Origin: Letharia columbiana
Taxonomy: Eukaryota > Ascomycota > Lecanoromycetes > Lecanorales > Parmeliaceae
Direction of reading: 5' to 3'
Assembly (NCBI RefSeq): GCF_014066305.1
Contig: NW_023501064.1
Location: 248,001-312,000, forward strand
DNA: 64,000 bases
Part shown: positions 10,881 through 22,035 of the stretch, piece by piece
Layout: the number at the start of each line of letters is the position of its first letter
Numbering within the stretch: position 1 is the stretch's first letter
The notes under the pieces: generated by a model
What the model saw: only the letters and a program-made list of their open reading frames with translations
The model's database searches: none
Told to the model about the DNA's origin: nothing
Made by a program: the position numbers and the translations under genes

Positions 10881-11443
10881 TTACCATCCCACAACCCTCC
10901 CTTGCCCTACAGAGCCCATGGCACCATTCCCCCGTCCCAGCAGTTTCTGCAGGGCAGCCTCTGCCGCATCTTCCTTCGCAGTGTTCACATACTGCCCATC
11001 GTACCAGTAGCGAGCCGGGATCGTAAGCCCCGAGACGGTGATGTGGCAGGACCAGGCGGTGCGCTTGCCTCGACGGTCGGAGAAGACTTTGTATTCTGGG
11101 GATGAGAGATGGCGTTGGGAGCAGTGGGCTAGAACGTGATGTTAGAAGTGGGTCTCCATCAAGCCTTGAGAAAGAGTTCGTTGAGGAAGGGGTTGGAATG
11201 CTAGGGTCCAGGAAACCAGATGGTTTGGGCTGAAGCTCTCGTTGGCCTGTGAGGTTGTATAGGAAAAGGCAATGGGTTCTGCGGACCTTGAAGTCTGTCT
11301 TGCCAGGTCGAAGAGCGTTGAGCAACGCCGGAACCGGTGGATCCAGCCGAGGATGATGCAGTTGACATCATCGGTCGAGCGTATAGCGTAGATGCTGAGG
11401 ACGGCTTTTCTCTGATGAATGAAGGCGAGTAATATTGGTACAT
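10881..11443 (-). CDS. Small double-stranded-RNA-binding-motif protein
   Basis: Two exons, 11443-11287 and 11128-10881, joined by a 158-bp intron with a CTAAC branch site and TTCTAG acceptor, give 134 residues. Residues 1-45 are Ser/Thr-rich and probably disordered. The rest is a single dsRBD-like fold: helix STWQDRLQAHCSQRHL, strands YKVFSDRRGKRTAWSCHI and VSGLTIPARYWYD, and a closing helix NTAKEDAAEAALQKLL with the usual A-AK-xAA-xxAL pattern. Neither exon alone looks like a gene, but the join runs through the middle of the domain (LQ|AHCSQ), which strongly supports the model. Many filamentous ascomycetes have a similar short stand-alone dsRBD protein of unknown role. I infer RNA binding from the fold only. 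The donor (GTCCGC) is not ideal. Confidence 0.72.
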
Positions 11444-13036
11444 TGGAGTTTGAAATTGATGGATGCCCTAACGCAGAGGCTGGTAAAGTGGGATGAAGGG
11501 ATACAGGAAGGTAGTCGAGCAGTTGTTCGGAAATCCGGGTCGAGCAAGTGAATAGATTGAAACAGAGGCGGTGAGGGTCTCTTAAGTGTTACAAGAAGGA
11601 AAGGATAAGTTGGTAAGGGTTCCGGTACAGAGATACAGACGGCAAAACAAGTTGATGAGAAGGGCAACGCAAGATGAGGGAGAGACACGAGAGGAAGGCA
11701 GGCGTGAGGCAATGGTCTGATGGCGAAGAGGACTAGATAAGAAGTACATGCATGGTTTTGCATGGTCGTGTACTAAATGTTTGAGACATGCGTGATTCGA
11801 AGCCCTCTGGGTTTGGGCTGGATGCTGGCTTTCCTGTCGACCACATGGGTCAATCATGGACGGAACCAGCCGTTCGGGATTTTCCCACGGGCCGAATCAG
11901 GTGTATGGGGAACCCAAGGGATGTGCTGGCAACAGTGGTAACATCTTTGCGGAATTATAGAGCAGGAAAGAACGAGGCGGATGGCATTGGTGGGACCGGG
12001 GGACCCGGTTCTTGGGCCGAAAAAGGGTAAAGACGGCCGTTGCAGGGTAAAAAAGAAGTCAGGTATGGACAGGTGCAGGAGTCAAAGCCATCTGGTTCTA
12101 TGATTCGTAGTTGAAAGAGACGGCTCGCAAAGTTGGGCGTGGGTGTCGAGAGGTGTTCCTTAGCCATGGTGGCTCTTCATTGAATACCAAACCCTTGGAG
12201 CGCTAGGTCGCTAGAGCATATGCTTGTCCCGTAGGATGCTGACATGTGCGGAATTATGCTGTACCTATCAAACGGATTAAAGGTGACGGATCTCCGTTAA
12301 TTGTCGGTGTGGGATTGTGTAAAGAAAATGAGTCGCGGGGGGAAGGAAGAATTGGGGGGGGGGAAGATGGGGGAAGATGGGAATCGTCGGGGAAAAAGGA
12401 GGGATAATAGTTAAGGCAGCCGCGCAGATCGATTCGAATTCCGCGGTGAGGCTACTTGTAACAATGCGTCTAGACGTGTCTCAGCTGGTAGGCAAACTTG
12501 AGACTTCCCACATGTAAATAGACGTTACGAGGCTCTGAAGCTGCTGTCTCGGGCTGCGTTGGGCTGCAATGACCGGAGTGTGATGAGATGACGTTGAAAG
12601 CACTTCTATCAAAAAGCGCTCGATGCCTTCCGCTTGCTGGGATGGGGTTTTCATTTTTCATTCAGGCACGGTAGTCATGTAGATATGTAGATATGTAGAT
12701 ATTTTATCCTCATAATCCACATATTGATACATCTGAGTGCCTTCGGTTAGACCGGAAGGTCAAAAAAGATGCAACTAAGAGCCGAGCCGGTTTAGCAATC
12801 TACAAGTATCTGAGCGCAGACAATCTCAGCCAGGCCTGACAGCTGAACTATCTGGTCACATCGTAATATATGAACTGCAATGCTCCAGTACAAATCTCTC
12901 GCCAGGCTTAGTGTACAGGGTATAATAAGACATATCATATCAATAAGGCGAGTCAAAGGGATTGCAATTGCTACCTATCCTAGCACCCATGCCACCGAGA
13001 CAAGATCCAAGACCAGATATCAAACCGTAATTCAAA
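11444..13036. other. Intergenic region
   Basis: About 1.6 kb with no supportable gene. It contains purine-rich G-runs at about 12336-12410 (repeated GGGGGAAGATGG strings) and a short (ATATGTAG)3-like stretch near 12679-12702. It probably includes the promoter of the dsRBD gene on its left side. Confidence 0.4.
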
Positions 13037-14509
13037 TCAGCATGTCATCTCTCGTAAGGGAGTCGGACGTCGGGCAGTGGTCTTCTCCTTACGGTTAAAT
13101 ACTTCACTCATCAGACGCTTGGGTGTCACATAATCCATGTTCAATCTGAGTGGGGATTTCGTGACCATTGGGACAGTCATTTGCATACGGCTCTTTTGAT
13201 GCCACCGACGCTTAATGCAGTCGTCCACCAGGGCAACCAGACCGGATGCCATGACCACACTGGACGAATTTAGTACTATGCCTTCAATATGGAAGGGATT
13301 GTCTACTCACTCGGCGAGATCTGTCGATCCGTCGAGCACCGAGTCCTCGAGATACATACTACAGGGCGGCACCCACCCCCCTTTTGCAGTCTCTTCCCGT
13401 TGTTGTGACTCAGTCAGCGGGGCCTGTACAATATGTGCCAAAGGAGCTAAGGTCTTCGTGTTGATGAAGTGGTACGAGACTTCTTCGATACGGCTTGATA
13501 CGGCGACAGCTCGCTTCCAGGCATACTTGATGCCCCAGTACTCAATCTCATACCGTTTGAACGTCTTGGTCCCTCGACGTTCGATCTCGAGATGTGCGTA
13601 ATTCGAGAATTCAAGTTGCGTGGTATTCGTTGGTATAGGAATGCTGCTCGAGGGTCTTGGTGACTGGCTAGCTATATCTCCCCCTATGTCGTCTTGGTGC
13701 GAGGAGCCATAGCCAGAGTCATGCCTTCCAAAGCTCATCGTTGTAGATGTCTTGCTCTCAGATTTTGACCGCAAGCTTGAGAAAGCGTTGCTCATCGACC
13801 GCTGGAGTCCGGGCCTTCGTATGACAGATGGCTTGGTGTATTTCCTACTTGAATGGCAGACCTCTCGCCCAGAGTCTCTGGAATATCTCCGGAGAGAAAA
13901 TTCCCGACGCTTCAAGTCATGCATGCGCAGGTGGAAGAGTTGGAGGTCGATCTTTCCTCCGTCCAGTGTCCGAGCCTCGGTGTCGATGCGCAGATTCATG
14001 TTGCCATCGATCGTGGTATCATCGTGCCTGATGGAGAGCATTTGCGTAGAGGGAAAGTACTCGGCAAATTCTTCCGGCGAAGATGTAAGAGCTGTAGAGG
14101 GTAGAGTCTCCGATGGATAGTCTGAGACTTCGGGTACCTCAAAAGGTGGCAGGTCATCAGCTGGATCTTCGATTGATGAAGCGGTAGATGCGTAGGTCTC
14201 TACTGAAATCCTAGGTTCGGGGTAATCGAAATGCGCAAATTGCGCTTCGTCCCAGCTATTTTGGTCGTGAGGGTTGCCGATGGTCTTATACTGCTGTATC
14301 GTTGGTTGCTGGCTGTTTACTGTTGTCGCAGTGCTTACGGAATAATTCGAGTTATCGCTATAGTCGGACCTTGAGCTACTATTGCTGTACATCGACTGTG
14401 TCCGCAGTGTTCGGGACGGCATGATGTAAACTCTTGTGAGTATTCTGCTAGAGGAAGCGTCTAGATACGTTCTTTGATCGATGAGGATAGTTGTCTTATG
14501 TAAAGGCAA
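13037..14509 (-). CDS. Conserved fungal protein of unknown function
   Basis: Exons 14509-13311 and 13259-13037 with a 51-bp intron (GTGAGT donor) give 473 residues from the first ATG, or 445 from a second ATG at 14425 (MPSRTLRTQSMY), which looks more like a natural start. The first 330 residues are Ser/Thr-rich and low complexity, with basic patches. The C-terminal 140 residues look folded: YAHLEIERRGTKTFKRYEIE, YWGIKYAWKR, SYHFINTKT, GGWVPPCSMYLEDSVL and, after the intron, DVVMASGLVALVDDCIKRRW. I have an impression of having seen this C-terminal pattern in uncharacterised ascomycete proteins, but I know no function. There is no signal peptide or membrane segment. The splice is supported by the continuous join TDLA|DVVMASG. 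Confidence 0.8.
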
Positions 14510-15835
14510 TGACAGACTGCCAGGAATCTGTCAGTCAAGCAGTTCATCGCCTACAAATATGCATGCAGGTCCATATTAAGGAACGACGTAGGCCGATTTT
14601 GAGTGGGTGATATGTCTGGAGGAAGATGTCAACATTGCTGATGCCTGGTGGGCGTAAATCAGTCATCCCACGGGTCATCCCACGTCCCACGAGGAATTTC
14701 CCGGTGTCGGATAATTTGAACCTTAATCTTACCATTGGTGTGCCCATGGAAGCTCTAAAGTATCGGGAGAGCTAGGTAATCGCTCAATAATAATCCTGCC
14801 CAGAAGCTTATAATGATAATAATAAACCTGTAATGATAATGATAATGATAATAATGATAATAATAATAATAATAAAATAATCCCCGCAGACTAAGCCCGC
14901 AGACCTTTGCCCCCTCAGCCCCACGCCTTCCATCAAAAAAGAAAACAACAAAAAAGAAAAAAAAAGTGCCCGACTGGACTTTTCCTCTTTGTCCCTCAGC
15001 CTTGGCACGCACAGAGCCAGAGATGACGCCCCGAGGCTTTCTCCTCGCTCCGCACCTGCATCATTCAACGGCTTTGCTTCCTGCAAGTACACACTGCATA
15101 AGCGCTACGAGACAGGAGATGGTACTACATGCATCATCGTGTCACGCCGGCATTGCATCGATCCAGCAATCTCTCAAGCAAATCCGCGCGCAACGAGCTT
15201 TCCCTCTGCCATTCGGGGACCCCCAAGCCGGCCTGCAGCATTTTGACGCATTTTGTCACCAGACTGCACTCGGCCGGACCTAACACTGACGAAACAATTT
15301 TACTAGGGTCGAAAAATCACACGTGCCAATGCACCAACGGTCTCATTGCTTCCAGTGCTTGAACGACACTGTGGGAAACCATCCTGGTCGAATTTGTAGG
15401 AAAGCAACTTGCCTCTAGGTCCTACGCCAGGGGATCATTCCTTGTCTACGCCGAGTGGCTGCCTTATCATGGCCTTGTAAGGAACTGCAACGGTCGTCGG
15501 GTTGGATCGTCGAGGGATGCGAAGGTGAGGCTGCAGAGCTTGCTGGAAATTTTAAGCAGTGAAGAGCAGCTGCGCCCAGTCCATCCGCTTCCCACCATCG
15601 AGACTCGGCTTTGCTAGACGTACAACGCTTTCTGTAGCCTTCTATTGCTATTCAACCACAGATGGTGCCTCTCCCATTAACTTGCTGCTGAACAAACCGC
15701 TGCCAAGAGTCTGCAAGTATTCGATCGTCGGAATGCATTCGAAAGATCAATAGACACTCGCTACTTTCATTTCATGTACCCTAGGACTGATTCACTTGTT
15801 GGGTTCATCGTGGTGAAACGTGGGGACATCGTCCT
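14510..15835. other. Intergenic region with AT microsatellite
   Basis: About 1.3 kb. Two GTGGGATGACT-like copies lie near 14665-14690, and an (A)n/(T)n-rich stretch lies near 14935-14967. No coding segment is convincing. Confidence 0.35.
14808..14880. repeat. Imperfect TAA/TGATAA microsatellite
   Basis: Interspersed AATAAT and AATGATAAT units over about 70 bp. Its lack of stop codons on the minus strand creates false Tyr/Ile-rich reading frames. Confidence 0.85.
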
Positions 15836-16772
15836 CTAAAGTGGGAACATTGAGCCCAAAATCTCGGCGTCCCCGTCGCTGTTACACTCCGCGTCATAGT
15901 AGACGTCGTCATCTTGTGAAGCAGCATTGCTGACTGCAGGGGATGGGGGTGTAGACTTGCTCGGTGGTGGACTCAAACAATGTTTCTGTTCGCTGCCGTT
16001 GGGTGATGCCTGCTTGTGGGTGATGTCCGCCGGCTCCTTCGATGTCGAGTCTTGGGCGGCTTGGGGGGTGGCGCTGCAAGCTCAGACTTGGCCGTTGGCC
16101 TATAAAGCTGTTTTCAACAAATGTGCGTCTCTTCTTTCGGAATGTCCAGCCGTCTTTTCTTCTTTCAGCTCCGCCGCTTCCAATATCGACGTCGATGCGT
16201 GCTTCTCTCGAAGTGCTTTAGATCTGCGTAGATATCGGATCGCTAGTTTTTGAGGGCGACCGAGTAAGAGGTCAAATCTGGGGGGGTGTTTCTTTTAAAG
16301 ATTTTATAACCCTAAATCTGAAGAGTAGATACGGTTTCTTTGTTCCGGAGACATAGTTTGTAACCCGAATAGCAAGACGAAGTTTTAACATAAGAAGCAT
16401 ATTCTGCTCTGGAAAAGCGGCTTGTAACTCGATTTGGAGACCAAATAGAAACGGTTTATTTCAGAATGTATCTTACGTACCTTGTCTCGACGCATTGGCA
16501 GCCTTTTTGGTCTTTTCCGCGGCTCTGCTTGTCTCGGTTGCGACTTCGAAGGCTCGGTTGGCTTCCTCCTCAGCTTCGACGAGCTGAGCCCTGATCCTCT
16601 CTGCTCTGTTTGTCTTTCTCTTAGCTTTATCTTTGGCTTTGACCGTCTCAAGATAAGCTCTCGCATCGGCGAGATCTCGCCGCAGTCTGAAATCTAGCCT
16701 TTCGGTCTTGTCAAATTCTTCCTGCAAGCGTCTGACGTTCCTAATCGCCACACGGGTCTTCCATTTTGTCAT
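15836..16772 (-). CDS. Putative three-exon coiled-coil protein, unknown
   Basis: Tentative model: exons 16772-16477, 16223-16119 and 16073-15836, closing in frame at 212 residues. The ATG sits in an excellent context (CCCACCATGAC). Exon 1 is strongly helical and charged (RRLQEEFDKTERLDFRLRRD, AQLVEAEEEANRAFEVATE), a likely coiled coil. Exon 2 continues the style (ILEAAELKEEK). Exon 3 is Pro/Ser-rich and ends in an acidic tail (SQDDDVYYDAECNSDGDAEI). Intron 1 is long (253 bp, GTAAGA...TACGCAG); intron 2 is 45 bp with a weak GTTGAA donor. A possible upstream coding stretch beginning at 17227 could join through a GTTAGT donor, but the sequence in between is pyrimidine-rich like a promoter. No family was recognised. 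Confidence 0.42.
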
Positions 16773-18308
16773 GGTGGGCAGATGATGGACGTGAAGGGGA
16801 AGGGTCCTAGGCGTTGACTGAGATGTATCATGTGGATGGATGGATGGATGGATGGATGGATGGATGGATGGATGGATGAAGAGGGAGTTGAGGCGGTATA
16901 ATTGTGAGTGCGGTGGGTTCTGAGTCGCTGATCGAGATGGAGAGGTGACGGAGGACGTATATGATGCGTATATAAGTGGGGGAAAAGAAGACTGAGTATA
17001 AGAATGAGATAATAGGAACGATGAAAGAGAAAGGAGCCGTGAACTAACGCCGAAGCCTTATGTAATAGGAAATGCGAGCCTTGAACAATTGTCTTAGCCC
17101 TATACGACAGGTCGTCGATGGAGGAGGAAAAGAGGAATCCCGTCAACGTCTGGATTAAGTTGCTCTGGTAGGGCCGGTAACGAAACATAGCCTTGGCGAA
17201 GTTCACCGCGGAATTTGGAATTGCCATGAAAATCGCCTAGTAATTAAGGTAAGGTACCTTACGCTGTAAATGTTTCATCCTCGCGTAAGGTAGGTGACTC
17301 AATTGAATTGCCGATGCAGGCATCCAGTCTTGAAGTTGGAGCCTGCTTCCTCCGACTCGACGAAGCATTCCTTCACACGATTAGGCACACTGGTGAGGAC
17401 CATTGCCATGGTATCAGGTCAAGCCCAGAGGCGATCCTTGATCTTCGGAAGGCTGTCTCTGATAGCAAGGAAATGGGTTGGCAACCCAAGTAGTCAGGAT
17501 ACCTACCTACATTACTGAATTTTGAACTAAACCGTCAAATGAAGTAGATAGATTGGCTTGTGCATATGATAGGCATGAGCTTGAGAAAGATCAGATGAGA
17601 AGACCGAAGTAGCTCGTACATACCAATCCAATGTTCCCGTCACATTTGGGGATCATCCCCACCACCGGCTGGCTTTGAGCTCGCCACGCCAATCTTTTTC
17701 CATCCTCAGGGACTACCGGCTGTCTGCAGAGATGGGTATACTATGGATCTGATCGAATTTGGGAGCACAGGGACGGTTGGCTACCCTCAAAGGATTGCTG
17801 CGGCTCTGACGGGACTACCAGCTGCCAATGATCGTGTGCCGGTACTCTTATCGTGACAGAGATGGTCAGCTACCCGCTGGTGGTGCGCCGGTGCTCTCAT
17901 GGCGTTTCACTGAAACTATCATCTGCTTCAATTGGTAGCCTCTCGTTATCTAGGACTCAGAAAAACCGATTAGCTACCTTAGTTGGTATGTGGGTTCTTT
18001 CGAGCGATTGGACCGAATGAAAGATAGGATCTGTAGATAGGATCTGTGGGGTGGGTCTACAGGTCACATTTATGATGAAAGCATGGTAATGAAACAGACC
18101 AATCCCGGTGCCGTCCTCAAAGAGTCGTATAAAAAGACCGCCAAACGGAGAGAGGTGATTTATGCGAGGCTGACTGTTTGTGAAGATACTGTACCTCGAG
18201 GCCATCAATATCCCGTTTCAGCAGTTGCCGCCCTGCTATCCCGCAACCTCTCCGTTCTTATCTTCCTCTGCCATACTTCATCCACTCCTACACTTCTCCT
18301 CTTGTCCA
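16773..18308. other. Intergenic region
   Basis: About 1.5 kb with no firm gene. On the minus strand 16900-17060 is pyrimidine-rich, as expected for the promoter of the coiled-coil gene. A 14-bp perfect palindrome GTAAGGTACCTTAC lies at 17249-17262. Between about 17710 and 17990 there are loosely similar fragments built on GACTACC(A/G)GCTG and GCCGGT(A/G)CTCT(C/T)AT. Confidence 0.35.
16834..16877. repeat. (GGAT)11 microsatellite
   Basis: Eleven perfect GGAT units just upstream of the putative coiled-coil gene's ATG at 16772, probably in its leader or promoter. Confidence 0.95.
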
Positions 18309-18929
18309 CTACACGGACAAATCTCTAAGGGAGACTTGGTTGGTTGAAGGTGTCTGTTGCATAGACCGGTAAATATATACTACGATGTGGTGGCAGACGT
18401 AGCTTACTGCCCCTTTTCGGGCAGTCGGCGAAAGATTGTCATTCCTTCGGGCCCAGCATGATTTCTTGTATTGATTGTGAAGCAAGTCAAGTAGTTCATT
18501 CCATGTCCAAGTTAGAGCCCGCAGAGCACTTAGCTCATCCTGGAGAATATTCTGACCGTCTTGTTCCGTGTACATATATCTTGATCGTAGTGTTGATTGT
18601 AATATCGGCGAATGGTGGGTTTGAAGTTATCTCAGATATGACATATACGGAATTCGATGTGTTGTGCAGTCACCGCGCTTCTTCAAGATATGGGGGTGAC
18701 ACCTTGTATTTGGCAGACGAATGATTGCTAGAACGATCGGTATTGTGTACTGCGGATCCTCAAGAGGCATCATGGGCTGTAGACTCGACCCTAACGATGA
18801 TTGACGGGAATTTGCTAGAGTGATGTATGAAGTGTCGTTGGGGTAGAGATGCTTGGCAAAAGAACTGAAATTTGCTGTGCCGCAACTACGTCGTCCGAGG
18901 GCCTCCAATGACGGCGATTCCGAAGTCAT
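18309..18929 (-). CDS. Doubtful two-exon hypothetical protein
   Basis: Low-confidence model: exons 18929-18703 and 18579-18309 with a 123-bp intron (GTGTCA...ATCAAG) close in frame at 165 residues. The protein-like character comes from MTSESPSLEALGRRSCG in exon 1 and DELSALRALTWTWNELLDLL in exon 2. No family was recognised. Its ATG would be only 60 bp from that of the plus-strand gene starting at 18990, so the two would share a very short divergent promoter. Either or both models could be wrong. Confidence 0.25.
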
Positions 18930-18989
18930 CCTTCCTTTGTCTCGTACACCAGCAGCTGATCTTGTTCGTGCTGCTTCATCTACCGAAAA

Positions 18990-19530
18990 ATGACCTGGTA
19001 CTGGAATTATGGTCGAGCTTCAGGTGAGCGGTCAAAACGATGGCGGGAAAGGGCGATCGTCCAATGTGTTGTACCCATGTATCGCCGTCTAACTTGATTC
19101 CCTTTTCACTTCTGTTTCCTTTCACTCCTTAATCTACCCCCGGGCGGACTCAGGTATCCCATTACGCAGCCACGATGCAAGCACGTCCGGCCTGGTACCG
19201 ACGTGGGACCCTGAATTGTGTCATCATTGTGAGGTCGAACTGCTCGCCGACCGCATCGAGCAGTCGATTTGGTCCTCCGGCAGCGAAAGTACGTAGCAAT
19301 CTGATGGCGTCAACAATTGGGGCAGTAGGTAACATACGTAAGACCAAGAGAGCAGGAGGGCCGCGGAAGCTGCTGTTGGGACAGAACTTGCTGCGATGGA
19401 GAGGAAGCATTCTGCGGAAAGGGCCAAGCTGGAGCAAGAGCGTGTGGAGATGCTGCGGCTGTTGGACGAGGATATCGCTGCTGATGAAGACGGATTGCGG
19501 TTTGAGGCGAAGTTTGAAGAGGGCTCTTAA
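18990..19530 (+). CDS. Putative small three-exon protein with CHHC motif and coiled coil
   Basis: Proposed exons 18990-19065, 19154-19288 and 19343-19530 total 399 bp, 132 residues. The start MTWYWNYGRASGERSKRWRE has an AAAAATG context. The middle exon encodes PTWDPELCHHCEVELLADRI, with a Cys-His-His-Cys cluster that could bind metal. The last exon is a charged helix (AAMERKHSAERAKLEQERVE) ending in an acidic tail. Codon-like structure is good in exons 2 and 3, but the first intron is uncertain: 19066-19153 (GTGTTG donor) and 19079-19169 (GTATCG donor) both keep the frame. The gene ends 132 bp from the VPS36 stop, in convergent orientation. Family unknown. Confidence 0.45.
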
Positions 19531-19662
19531 CTTTTCGTGAAGGCAGGAATGACACCGGGCTTTGTAAGTATTCAGACAACAAATTCACATGCAAATGCCA
19601 CTCGTTTGAGTCTTGATTGGGTGTCACTGTAATGAATTTCATCAGCTGCTACCCGAAATTCG

Positions 19663-21735
19663 TTAAAAGATTCCCATGTCTTCCAGATTCTTCATCACTG
19701 GATCGACCTCATAAAAGGGATCAACCTTGATGTCATCGTCAGAACCGTCACTCTGATCATCCACAATCCAATTTTCCCAGAATCGCAGTCCCTCAATGCC
19801 TTCCTCTCGACAAAGCGCGCCTCTCTCCTCTGCCATCTCCAGTTCCTCATTTGCGACACCCACGCTCCATCCAAACCTCTGTGCTGCTTCTTGAGCCGTA
19901 ATGCCTCGGCCAAAAGCCTTGTGAACCCGTTCAACCTCAGTATGAGCAGATGAAGTGTACAACTCTTGAAGTAACGAGAGCAGCTGAGCTATTGTCTTGT
20001 CGTCCGTTCGGTCTGCTTGCTGAACGACCAGAAGTCCGTTTCTGAATTGCCGTAGTCGTACAGGCAATCTGAGTTTCTCCCATAACCGAGCGGCCTTCCC
20101 AAATTCCATAGGACTGATCAGCTCGACACCACCTCTGGCACGGTTGAACATCGCCCAAAGGTCAACCAGACTCATGATGCCTCCTTCTTTCCGCAAAATG
20201 CCCTTAGCGTCATCGGTGAGGTACTCCGCGAGGTTGCGAGACATTTCAGATAGATAAAGAGACTCGGAGCCAGCGCTGGAGCCAAGCATGTCTTTGGTTG
20301 TTACCATGTCCAATGCTTTGGCGGACTCGGCGATGAGCTGGTTGGCGTCCGCTGATCCTTCGTCAGATTTCTTCGCAAAGCTTTCAGCGAGAGCAACAAC
20401 TTCCTTAGCCGAGACCATAAGAGCGTCAAGATCTTCGAATGCAGAACCTATGACTGCTTCATTCTTTTTCCGGAGCTCAAGACCTTGACGTTCAAGGCCA
20501 GCGATTCCGACTGTTCTTGCTTTTCCCGGTGGCTGTCGGACCTGACCATCTATGCCGATCGCTGTGCTACCAATGTTGCCTGGGGATGAATCTGGAACTG
20601 GAGGAGCGTTCTGAAGAAGCCATTTACGTTGCACCATGGCACCCTTGAGCCGTTCGTGAAATATCTTCTCACCGCCCACGCGAAAGGAAAACTTGACGCA
20701 CTCTGTGTCGTTATCGACGCCAAGGCTTGTGATGTCGAGGCTTGGACCAGGAGATTCGGGACGTCCAATGCTCTCTCCGAGAACGTTTGCCGCTTTGGAT
20801 TCCGTTGAGAGTAGAGGAGCCCCACACAGCTCGCACGCGAGCAAAGATGGATGGTTCAGAAATGTGCATCTAGGGCACTGGAACCTGGACTTTGCTGGCA
20901 AAGCAGTTTCTTCACGCCATTGTGCTTCAATATACTCGATGCTTGAGTTCTCACTGTACTGACCGTGACTCTCTAAAAGTGGTTGTACGGACGCTTGGCT
21001 CTGAGAATGAGAGCCTTGACGTCCTGCAGCGTTTGCAATGGATGCTTTGAGGACATGTGGGAAGGAAGGCTTGACTCCGCAGGTCACACATGCGGGCAGA
21101 GGCGTGTTCGAGTTTGCAGTTGCTGGATCAAAATTCGCCGGCACCGGATTGGAGAAGGAGCAAATCGTGCAGACCCATGTCGCAGTGCTCAATCTGGAAG
21201 TGCTGGATCCTGACCTGGTGCTCGAAAAAGGGCTTGCTCCGCGATGTACCGGGGATGCAGTCGAGCTGCGCGAAGGAGATTGTGCCGCTCTCTGAGCAAT
21301 GGGGATAGTGGAGTGACTACGACTTTGGACGGATGCACGCTTGGGAGCTTTGGGGTGCAAAGTGATTTTGGGAGAGGACTTCAAGAAGCCTGCCTGCATG
21401 AATTTAGTATGTTGCTGATGCGTTCTGGAAAACCTCCCTGCTTACGTAGAACTCATATCTATCAACGCTCTTCAATTCGACTGCTTTCGAGCTCTTTCGG
21501 GGTTCCAAATTATCGACGTAGCATGCTCTGTGCGTTGTGAGGTACGCATGCCCATTTTGCAGGCCGGGTATTTTGTACTTCCTATCCAAGTTTTCGAATT
21601 AGAGCGTTCTGTCAAATTGTACAGGGAGCCGCACCCTTCATATAGGCCGACTGCATCTTGGACAAAGAGTAGCGCTTCGTCAGGGAGCAAGGTTGGCCGG
21701 AGAGCAGTGGTGAGGTCCAGAGGCTGGAGGAACAT
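19663..21735 (-). CDS. VPS36: Vps36, ESCRT-II subunit
   Basis: ESCRT-II component that binds ubiquitinated cargo and phosphoinositides on endosomes and helps sort membrane proteins into multivesicular bodies. Exons 21735-21635, 21581-21446 and 21393-19663 (introns 53 and 52 bp) encode 655 residues. The N-terminal GLUE domain (MFLQPLDLTTALRPTLLPDE, GLYEGKYKIPGLQNGHAYLT, HRACYVDN) is split by both introns. Two NZF-type zinc fingers are inserted, near residues 152 (WVCTIC...CVTC) and 250 (FQCPRC...CELC), as in yeast Vps36. The C-terminal winged-helix region has the EAP30 features GGIMSLVDLWAMFNRARGG, ISPMEFGKAARLWEKL and GITAQEAAQRFGWSVGVA. Exon joins fall inside conserved motifs (YEG|KYKIP, EFY|AGFLKSSP), so the model is solid. 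Confidence 0.95.
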
Positions 21736-22035
21736 TCAGTATCATGGCTTCAGCCAAAGTGACGCCCACTGTCTCTGCTCTCTGCCTACGTTCCGTATCG
21801 TCTATTCCAGTACGCGGAACCTGCCGCTGAACTAAACTTGGTTAGGTCTAGATCTAAATCTTCATTTCCACTCTCTTTTGGGCTCATTCTCTTCTTCCAT
21901 ACTTCTATCTTTCTCACCATTAACAACACAACTCCACGTCAGCCTAGTTACATGACTTCCAGCCTATTCATGTTAATGGTTTATCTCTTCTAGAACCCTT
22001 TCATTGTATTTCTCGACAACGTTCGGCGTTCCTCA

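Noticed and set aside
10777..11325. 182-codon minus-strand ORF
   Set aside because: It overlaps the dsRBD exon in another frame and shows no protein character; the two-exon dsRBD model fits better.
16769..17227. 152-codon minus ORF with His-Pro-Ser-Ile repeats
   Set aside because: Its second half is the translated GGAT microsatellite and pyrimidine-rich leader; only its first ~45 codons could be coding, as an alternative upstream exon.
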